Positions 58,943 to 64,000 of a stretch of 64,000 nucleotides of DNA are shown piece by piece; the stretch's first letter is position 1; every line of letters starts with the position of its first letter. The notes under the pieces were generated by a model. That model made no database searches. It saw only the letters and a program-made list of their open reading frames with translations, and was not told where the DNA came from. The stretch is from Pseudomonas sputi (lineage in GTDB: Bacteria > Pseudomonadota > Gammaproteobacteria > Pseudomonadales > Pseudomonadaceae): contig NZ_BQHI01000015.1 of NCBI RefSeq assembly GCF_021603585.1, positions 1-64,000 of the forward strand, in the 5' to 3' direction. Made by a program: the position numbers and the translations under genes.

Positions 58943-59869
58943 ATGACTTCCAAGCTGGAACAACTCAAACAGTTCACCACCGTCGTGGCCGACACCGGCG
59001 ACTTCGAAGCGATTGCCCGGGTCAAACCGGTCGACGCTACCACCAACCCTTCCCTGCTGCTCAAGGCAGCCGCCATCCCGGCCTACGCCGAACTGCTGAA
59101 CGCCAGTGTCGGCGACTGCAAGGGCGATGTCGGCCTGGCCAGCGACCGTTTCGGCGTCGCGGTCGGCCAGGAAATCCTCAAGGTCATTCCGGGGCGCATT
59201 TCCACTGAAGTGGATGCGCGTCTGTCGTTCGACCAGGACGCGGTGCTCAAACGCGCCCACCGCCTGATCGAGCTGTATGACAAGGCCGGCGTCGGCCGTG
59301 ACCGCGTACTGATCAAGATCGCTTCGACCTGGGAAGGCATCCGCGCCGCCGAGATCCTCGAGAAGGAAGGCATCCAGACCAACCTGACCCTGCTCTTCTC
59401 CTTCGCTCAGGCCGCTGCCTGCGCCGATGCCGGCGTATTCCTGATCTCGCCGTTCGTGGGCCGCATCTACGACTGGTACAAGAAGGCCAACGGCAACGAC
59501 TACACCGGTGCCGATGATCCGGGCGTGCAGTCCGTGACACGCATCTACAACTACTACAAGGCCAATGACTACAAGACCGTGGTCATGGGTGCGAGCTTCC
59601 GTAACCTCAGCCAGATCGAACAACTGGCCGGCTGCGATCGCCTGACCATCAGCCCGGATCTGATCGAGAAACTGGCGGCCGACACCGGCAAGCTGGAACG
59701 CAAGCTCGCTCCGGGCCATGCCGGCGAAGCGCGCCTGAGCCTCAACGAAGCACAATTTCGCTGGTTGTCCAACGAGGACGCGATGGCCACCGAGAAACTG
59801 GCTGAAGGCATCCGTCAGTTTGCCCGCGACCAGGAAAAACTCGAGGCGCTGCTGCAAGCCAAGCTGTAA
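58943..59869 (+). CDS. talB: Transaldolase B
   Basis: The protein has 308 residues from ATG 58943 ([21 protein letters not shown]). The Schiff-base Lys is K125 in [25 protein letters not shown] (from residue 31) and the late [18 protein letters not shown] fit the family. It moves dihydroxyacetone units between sugar phosphates in the pentose phosphate pathway. In P. aeruginosa the homologue is next to dusA; here about 24 kb of polysaccharide genes separate the two. Confidence 0.96.
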   Translation: MTSKLEQLKQFTTVVADTGDFEAIARVKPVDATTNPSLLLKAAAIPAYAELLNASVGDCKGDVGLASDRFGVAVGQEILKVIPGRISTEVDARLSFDQDAVLKRAHRLIELYDKAGVGRDRVLIKIASTWEGIRAAEILEKEGIQTNLTLLFSFAQAAACADAGVFLISPFVGRIYDWYKKANGNDYTGADDPGVQSVTRIYNYYKANDYKTVVMGASFRNLSQIEQLAGCDRLTISPDLIEKLAADTGKLERKLAPGHAGEARLSLNEAQFRWLSNEDAMATEKLAEGIRQFARDQEKLEALLQAKL

Positions 59870-59887
59870 TCGGTCAAGCACAAACGC

Positions 59888-59922
59888 AAAAAGGGCGAAC
59901 CCTCACAGGTTCGCCCTTTTTT
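59888..59922 (+). terminator. Rho-independent terminator after talB
   Basis: AAAAAGGGCGAACC and GGTTCGCCCTTTTT pair perfectly over 14 bp around a CTCACA loop. It serves talB and the convergent rssC-like gene. Confidence 0.93.
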
Positions 59923-59942
59923 GTGCCTCGCGGACTGGCTGA

Positions 59943-60428
59943 TCAGTGCCGTTCGAGGGCATTGACCAGGTCATGGAAGGCTTCGCGGTTGGAGTCATTC
60001 AGGCCCATGAGGATCTTGTGCGCTTCGAGCACCTTGATCCGCACCACCTCTTCGGATTGATCCTGATCCGGCAGGTCATCGAGGCATTCCGGGCACGGCA
60101 CGGGATGGTTGACGATATTGAACACCTGCTCGAAACCCATCGACTGCAACAGACGGGTGATGTCCTCGTGGGTGGTGACCACGGTCGGCAGCAGGCCGAC
60201 CTTCTGCCGCGACAGGATCGACAGCTTGGCCAGCAGGCCCAGCGTGGTGCTGTCGATGCTGCGGGTTTCGGTCAAATCGATCACGATCGCGTTGAAATTC
60301 AGCGCGGTGAAGATTTTTTCAATAGTCGCATCCAACGCCGAACACAGGGTCAGGCGAACTTCACCGACGAACTTCAGGACGAAGGTGCCGTCCTGCTCGG
60401 CGAACTGGATTCTACCGGTACTCATCAA
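59943..60428 (-). CDS. rssC: STAS-domain anti-sigma factor antagonist (RssC-like)
   Basis: The 161-residue protein has a STAS fold in the first 110 residues, with AIVIDLTETRSIDSTTLGLLAKLSIL carrying the phospho-acceptor Ser/Thr near residue 58-60. A C-terminal extension with CPECLDD follows. Its neighbour is a response regulator with a PP2C phosphatase, which should dephosphorylate it; the pair resembles RssC/RssB of other pseudomonads, linked to stress sigma control. It overlaps that gene by ATGA. Confidence 0.82.
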   Translation of the reverse strand: MMSTGRIQFAEQDGTFVLKFVGEVRLTLCSALDATIEKIFTALNFNAIVIDLTETRSIDSTTLGLLAKLSILSRQKVGLLPTVVTTHEDITRLLQSMGFEQVFNIVNHPVPCPECLDDLPDQDQSEEVVRIKVLEAHKILMGLNDSNREAFHDLVNALERH

Positions 60429-61606
60429 AGATTCCTGCTCAACACCAACAGGGCGATATCATCCGGCATCTCCCCTAGCGTGGCCAATCCAAAAACCTGC
60501 CGCAGACCATCCAGGCTGCCGCCCGCCGACTTCACCTTTTGCGGTAAAGCGGCTTCTTTCTCTTTGAGTGTGGGCTCTGGCAAAAGATCCAGAATGCCAT
60601 CAGACATCAGCGTCAGGCTGAACGTCGGTGGCAGCTCAAGCACGTGGTCTTCGTAGGTGGCTTCGTTGAAAAGCCCCACCGGCAGACCGCGCCCCTCGAG
60701 GTAGCGAACACTGTCAGGCGTGTACAACACAGGCAACGGCAGATGGCCGCCGATGCTATAGGTCAACAAACCGGTCTCCTCGTCGATGACTCCACCGACC
60801 ATTGTGACGTGTTTACCCAGCTTACAACTGATCAGCCCGCGGTTGATATGACCGAGAACTTCCGAAGGCTTGAATTCCGGCAGCGTGCCATTGCGCTTGG
60901 ATTCGAACAGCAAGCGCGTGGTCATGAACTTCAACAGAACGGTGACGAACGCCGAAGAGGCGCCATGACCGGAAACGTCCGCCAGGTAGAACGCCACCCG
61001 GCGCTCGTCGACCCGGAAGTAGTCGACAAAATCACCCGACAGGTACAGCGACGGGATGATCTGGTGCGCGAACCTGAATTCATCGATGGCCCACGGACTT
61101 TCCGGCAGCATGTTCATCTGCACCTGGCGACCGGCATTCTGGTCTTCCTGGAGCAGGTTCAGACTGGCTTCGAGTTCGCGGTTGGCCTTTTCCAGTTTCT
61201 CGCGGTAGCGCTGGTTTTCCAGCAGCAGGCGCGCACGATCCAGGGCCCGGCGCACGGAGTGCTCGAGCACGGCCAGATCTTCGAGAGGCTTGATCAGGTA
61301 ATCCGCCGCACCCAGGCGCAGGGCCTCGACTGCGTCGTTCATCACGCCGGCGCCCGAGACCACGATCACCGGTGTCTGCGGCGACCGCTCAGTGACCTGA
61401 CGGATGAGTTCGAGACCGCCCATCTGCGGCATGCGCAGATCGCAGATGACCAAGTCGGGCGTGTCTTGCTCGAATACCTGAAGACCCTGCTGACCGTTAC
61501 TGGCCTGCAAGACGCTGAAACCACTGTCTTCCAAATAGGCCGCGAGGCTCGCGCGCACTACTTCGTCATCATCGATTATCAGCAGCGTGGCACTGGTTTT
61601 TGGCAT
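60425..61606 (-). CDS. rssB: Response regulator with PP2C/SpoIIE phosphatase domain (RssB-like)
   Basis: The protein has 393 residues. The receiver (about 1-120) has IDDDEVVRASL, the phospho-acceptor Asp in DLVICDLRMPQMGG (near 56), and KPLED. A coiled linker (125-165) leads to a PP2C domain with GDFVDYFRVDERRVAFYLADVSGHGASSAF and LMSDGILDL, holding the metal-binding Asp residues. It should act on the STAS protein encoded just downstream, linking a signal to partner switching. Start ATG 61606. Confidence 0.88.
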   Translation of the reverse strand: MPKTSATLLIIDDDEVVRASLAAYLEDSGFSVLQASNGQQGLQVFEQDTPDLVICDLRMPQMGGLELIRQVTERSPQTPVIVVSGAGVMNDAVEALRLGAADYLIKPLEDLAVLEHSVRRALDRARLLLENQRYREKLEKANRELEASLNLLQEDQNAGRQVQMNMLPESPWAIDEFRFAHQIIPSLYLSGDFVDYFRVDERRVAFYLADVSGHGASSAFVTVLLKFMTTRLLFESKRNGTLPEFKPSEVLGHINRGLISCKLGKHVTMVGGVIDEETGLLTYSIGGHLPLPVLYTPDSVRYLEGRGLPVGLFNEATYEDHVLELPPTFSLTLMSDGILDLLPEPTLKEKEAALPQKVKSAGGSLDGLRQVFGLATLGEMPDDIALLVLSRNL

Positions 61607-61882
61607 GTGGGCAAACGGCGCCAGAATTAGGTTGGCGTAGCAGGCGGGGCAACGGCCCGGCGCAGACTACTGGATTCGCTTTCTAGCCTCTCTGCTGCAC
61701 CGCTTCGGAGCATTTGCCCCGCACACGGTTGCACCAGAGGTGCCCTTCTAAGGCGCAGACGGTACTCCCATCCTTCGAGCGTTTCAAGCATGCGCCGATG
61801 CTCGCTTGGAGACTTTGTTTGTCAAATCACTCGCAGTTATAAGAACGGCTTCGACCGTAACCCAATCATTGGTCGCGTCCAT
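61607..61882. other. Intergenic region between rssB-like and mlaA-like genes
   Basis: About 276 bp without a credible gene. It should carry the rssB promoter (leftward). A mlaA terminator lies at its right edge. Confidence 0.4.
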
Positions 61883-61909
61883 AAAAAAGGCGACCTCGCG
61901 GTCGCCCAT
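61883..61909 (-). terminator. Rho-independent terminator of the mlaA-like gene
   Basis: On the minus strand GGGCGACC-GCGA-GGTCGCC is followed by six T. It lies 20 bp after the stop at 61929. Confidence 0.88.
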
Positions 61910-61928
61910 TTCTGCCGATCAGTCGCGA

Positions 61929-62618
61929 TCAGAAATCGTCTTCGACCTGCCCGTCCTTGACCTTGAACTCGCGGTTCTGCAGGTAGGCGTTGCGGATGAA
62001 GGTGTACTTGTCGCCGCTGATCAGCTTCTCGCTCGACAGCAGGCTGGCGCGGGTGTCGACGATGTTCAGGCCGAAAATCGAGTTACGCACCGGCACATCG
62101 TTGATGTAGCGATACGGGCCGGTGAAGCTGTCGACGTACTTGGACGGCGCATCGCGCAGCGTGCTCGGGCCCATCAGCGGCAGCATCACGTAAGGACCGC
62201 TGCCGACGCCCCAGTAGCCGAGGGTCTGGCCGAAGTCTTCGTCGCTGCGGGTCAGGCCCATCTTGGTTCCGACGTCGAAGAAACCGAGCAGGCCGAAGGT
62301 GGTGTTGAAGATCAGGCGAGCGGTGTCGACGCCAGCGGCGGCCGGTTTGGCCTGAAGAATGTTGTTCGCCAGGTTGGTGACATCACCGACGTTGCGGAAC
62401 ATGTTGTGGATGCCGTCTTCCAGGAATTGCGGAGTAACAAATTCGTAGCCCTGCGCCAAAGGCTTCAGCGCATAGGTATCAACGAAATCGTTGAACTGGA
62501 AAATCGGACGGTTGACGCTTTCCCAAGGGTCTTCTTCCGTTGCGGCCTGAGCGGCGAACGGCACCAGCATCACGCTGGCACATACACAAAGCTGAGCAAG
62601 AGGATGGCTCCAGCGCAT
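61929..62618 (-). CDS. mlaA: MlaA (VacJ)-like outer-membrane lipid asymmetry protein
   Basis: The protein has 229 residues. PWESVNRPIFQFNDFVDTYALKPLAQGYEFV (from residue 32), VARLIFNTTFGLLGFFDVGTKMGL and WGVGSGPYVMLPLMGPSTLRDAPSKYVD are diagnostic. The family removes phospholipids from the outer leaflet of the outer membrane together with a porin. The N-terminus is a normal signal peptide (cut after AQA) with no lipobox Cys, unlike E. coli MlaA, so membrane attachment would differ. Confidence 0.9.
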   Translation of the reverse strand: MRWSHPLAQLCVCASVMLVPFAAQAATEEDPWESVNRPIFQFNDFVDTYALKPLAQGYEFVTPQFLEDGIHNMFRNVGDVTNLANNILQAKPAAAGVDTARLIFNTTFGLLGFFDVGTKMGLTRSDEDFGQTLGYWGVGSGPYVMLPLMGPSTLRDAPSKYVDSFTGPYRYINDVPVRNSIFGLNIVDTRASLLSSEKLISGDKYTFIRNAYLQNREFKVKDGQVEDDF

Positions 62619-62803
62619 AGAAAGCTCCTTGGATAGTACGGACGCAGCACCTGGGCCGCGGCGATTAGTGCGTCAGTATAAGACGGAAACGGCGCTTTAG
62701 GCAGTTCCCCGGTGAAACCCTCTGTAGGACGCTTCGTCATTCGCCTGTCACGTAACTGTCACCGGTAACGCTTAGCCTGATCGCTATTTCAGGGATGTTT
62801 TCC

Positions 62804-63424
62804 ATGCCTCAAGCCGAAGCCTTGCCCCTCGCGGCGCCGACGCTGACCGCCGTGCTGTTCGGACTCAGCGGCTGTCTGGTGGACTTCGGCGCGCGCGCCC
62901 GCCATCAGTCCAGCATCGGCCCGGAATACGCCTATGTCACACCCGGCGCACTCGACAGCCTGCGCAGCCTGCAGCGCCAGCAAATTCCCTGCGCCTGGCT
63001 GGATGAGTTGTCAACCGCGAGCACTCAGGTACTGGCGTCGGCGCTGCCAGACTGGATCAAACCGTCGCAACATTCAGCAACAATCAATCCCTGGCCGGCG
63101 CCACACGCCTGCTGGCAAGCGTTGATGGCATTGAATGTCCATCGCCTCGACGGTTGCGTACTGGTCAGTGGCGAACCGCGCCTGCTGCAATCGGGCCTGA
63201 ATGCCGGGCTGTGGACCATTGGCCTGGCGTCCTGCGGCTCGCTGTGCGGCCTGGCGCCGAGCGAATGGCAGACCCTTGGCCAGAAGGAGCGCGAACAGCT
63301 GCGCGGCAAGGCGACGGTGCAACTGTTCGGACTGGGCGTGCATTCGGTGATCGATCATCTGGGCGAACTCGACACGTGTCTCGCGGACATCAGCCTGCGT
63401 CGTCTCAAAGGCGAAAAGCCCTGA
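62804..63424 (+). CDS. HAD-like protein related to phosphonoacetaldehyde hydrolase, nucleophile lost
   Basis: The protein has 206 residues from ATG 62804, with AGGG nine bases upstream; ATG 62795 is an alternative. VLFGLSGCLVDFG (residues 17-29) aligns by eye with the PhnX start (DWAGTTVDYG type), but the nucleophilic Asp is Gly20. LDGCVLVSGEPRLLQSGLNAGLWTIGL near 115-140 corresponds to the later HAD loops, again with altered acids. It is probably not a phosphatase or phosphonatase but a binding protein of that fold. Confidence 0.65.
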   Translation: MPQAEALPLAAPTLTAVLFGLSGCLVDFGARARHQSSIGPEYAYVTPGALDSLRSLQRQQIPCAWLDELSTASTQVLASALPDWIKPSQHSATINPWPAPHACWQALMALNVHRLDGCVLVSGEPRLLQSGLNAGLWTIGLASCGSLCGLAPSEWQTLGQKEREQLRGKATVQLFGLGVHSVIDHLGELDTCLADISLRRLKGEKP

Positions 63425-63532
63425 CCGGGATCATGCAGGTTGGCCAAGAGTGGATTAGTCTTAAGGAGAGCCATAGACCTTTGGCGCACGGCTGCGGTCT
63501 ATGCCAGTGCCTCTCGATAAAAGGAAACAACC

Positions 63533-63796
63533 ATGCCCGCTCAAGAACTGCAAAAACAGCTCAACGCCCTGCGCGAGCAACTGGATCAAAATCCCCCGCT
63601 GACCGAAGCCGAGCGCGCTGATCTACATGCACTGATGGAACAGATCGAACTGGAACTTGAACTGGAAACGAAGACCCAGGACTCCAGCATTGCCGATGGA
63701 GTGAATCTGGCGGTTGATCGCTTCGAACTCGAACACCCCGCCATCGCCGGCACATTGCGCAACATCATGAATTCCCTGGTCAGCATGGGCATCTGA
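63533..63796 (+). CDS. DUF4404-like small protein
   Basis: The 87-residue protein begins MPAQELQKQLNALREQLDQNPPLTEAERADLHALMEQIE and ends HPAIAGTLRNIMNSLVSMGI, the DUF4404 pattern. It is acidic and helical, with a coiled-coil start (about 3-45). AAAGGA precedes ATG 63533. Function unknown; common across Pseudomonas. Confidence 0.83.
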   Translation: MPAQELQKQLNALREQLDQNPPLTEAERADLHALMEQIELELELETKTQDSSIADGVNLAVDRFELEHPAIAGTLRNIMNSLVSMGI

Positions 63797-63810
63797 AAAC
63801 CCGCGAATGC

Positions 63811-63844
63811 AAAAAAGCCCTGCCATCACTGGCAGGGCTTTTTC
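63811..63844. terminator. Bidirectional Rho-independent terminator
   Basis: AAAAAAGCCCTGCCA and TGGCAGGGCTTTTT pair around a TCAC loop. It stops both the DUF4404 gene and the convergent queF. Confidence 0.93.
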
Positions 63845-63859
63845 ATGTCCGTGATGCGG

Positions 63860-64000
63860 GTTACTGACGAACCAGACGGTGGTTCGGCAGTTGCACACTT
63901 TCAGTGCTGCGGTACGGGTTGATGTCCAGCCCGCCCCGGCGCACATAACGCGCAAACACCGTGAGTTTTTCCGGCTTCAGCAGGCGCTGCAGATCCAGGA
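63860..64000 (-). CDS. queF: QueF (7-cyano-7-deazaguanine reductase), C-terminal part
   Basis: Only the last 46 residues are in the window. They include [22 protein letters not shown] and the terminal NHRLVRQ, both strongly typical of the QueF C-terminus. QueF reduces preQ0 to preQ1 with NADPH in the queuosine pathway. The catalytic Cys and Asp lie beyond the window edge. Truncation here is only the edge of the window. Confidence 0.87.

Overview
This window is a stretch of a Pseudomonas chromosome, most like the P. fluorescens group. The gene set (dusA, talB, rssC/rssB-like, mlaA, queF), the GC-rich codon use and the DUF2388/DUF4404 families all point there. The species cannot be fixed from the sequence alone.

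Region 1 (about 131-33728) is an apparently complete P2-family temperate myovirus of the HP1/K139 type, integrated in the 5' end of dusA. The left junction keeps the host's own dusA start as a 32-codon remnant (74-172). The right junction regenerates dusA with a phage-supplied N-terminus (33648-34658). A 36-bp imperfect direct repeat (116-151 and 33705-33740) marks the two att sites. A tyrosine integrase sits beside attR. Late genes run leftward from 23205 to 5790: scaffold/protease, capsid, small terminase, head and tail completion, sheath, tube, lysis cassette, tape measure, baseplate, fibre, spike. Large terminase and portal run rightward. After them come an Ogr/Delta-like activator, a CI-type repressor facing a small regulator, a YmfL-like protein, a primase-helicase and a PrtN-like activator. 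Two details of gene expression can be read directly: an A AAA AAG slippery site in the tail chaperone gene, and an Rz1 gene nested inside Rz.

The left end of the prophage (about 173-5783) is an AT-richer cargo zone between attL and the tail genes. It holds a 294-bp element built of nested inverted repeats with many GGTAAT/ATTACC motifs, a small phage-type gene, and a coupled operon of a 32-codon ORF, a TIGR04255-like protein, an unknown protein and an HNH nuclease. It also holds a one-pass membrane protein and a DUF2971-like protein. This is the best place to look for an undescribed system, most plausibly anti-phage defence. That role is an inference.

Region 2 (34734-58754) is host DNA. After a DUF2388 protein and uppP come two winged-helix regulators and a large exopolysaccharide/capsule locus. 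It contains a polyprenyl-phosphate sugar transferase, a gfcABCDE/yjbEFGH-type module with a Wza-like exporter, galE and galU, and an odd stand-alone phosphomannomutase C-terminal-like domain. An SGNH hydrolase, an acyltransferase, a multi-pass membrane protein, a Wzx-type flippase, a pyruvyltransferase-like protein and a GT4 glycosyltransferase follow. A Wzc-like tyrosine kinase, its Wzb-like phosphatase and a secreted glycoside hydrolase complete it. Together they can activate sugars, build a lipid-linked acylated and possibly pyruvylated repeat, flip it, and export the polymer under kinase/phosphatase control.

Region 3 (58943-64000) is housekeeping sequence: talB, an anti-sigma-antagonist and PP2C response-regulator pair (rssC/rssB-like), an MlaA-like protein, a HAD-like protein that has lost its nucleophile, a DUF4404 protein and the C-terminal end of queF. 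No tRNA, rRNA, CRISPR array or insertion sequence was recognised.
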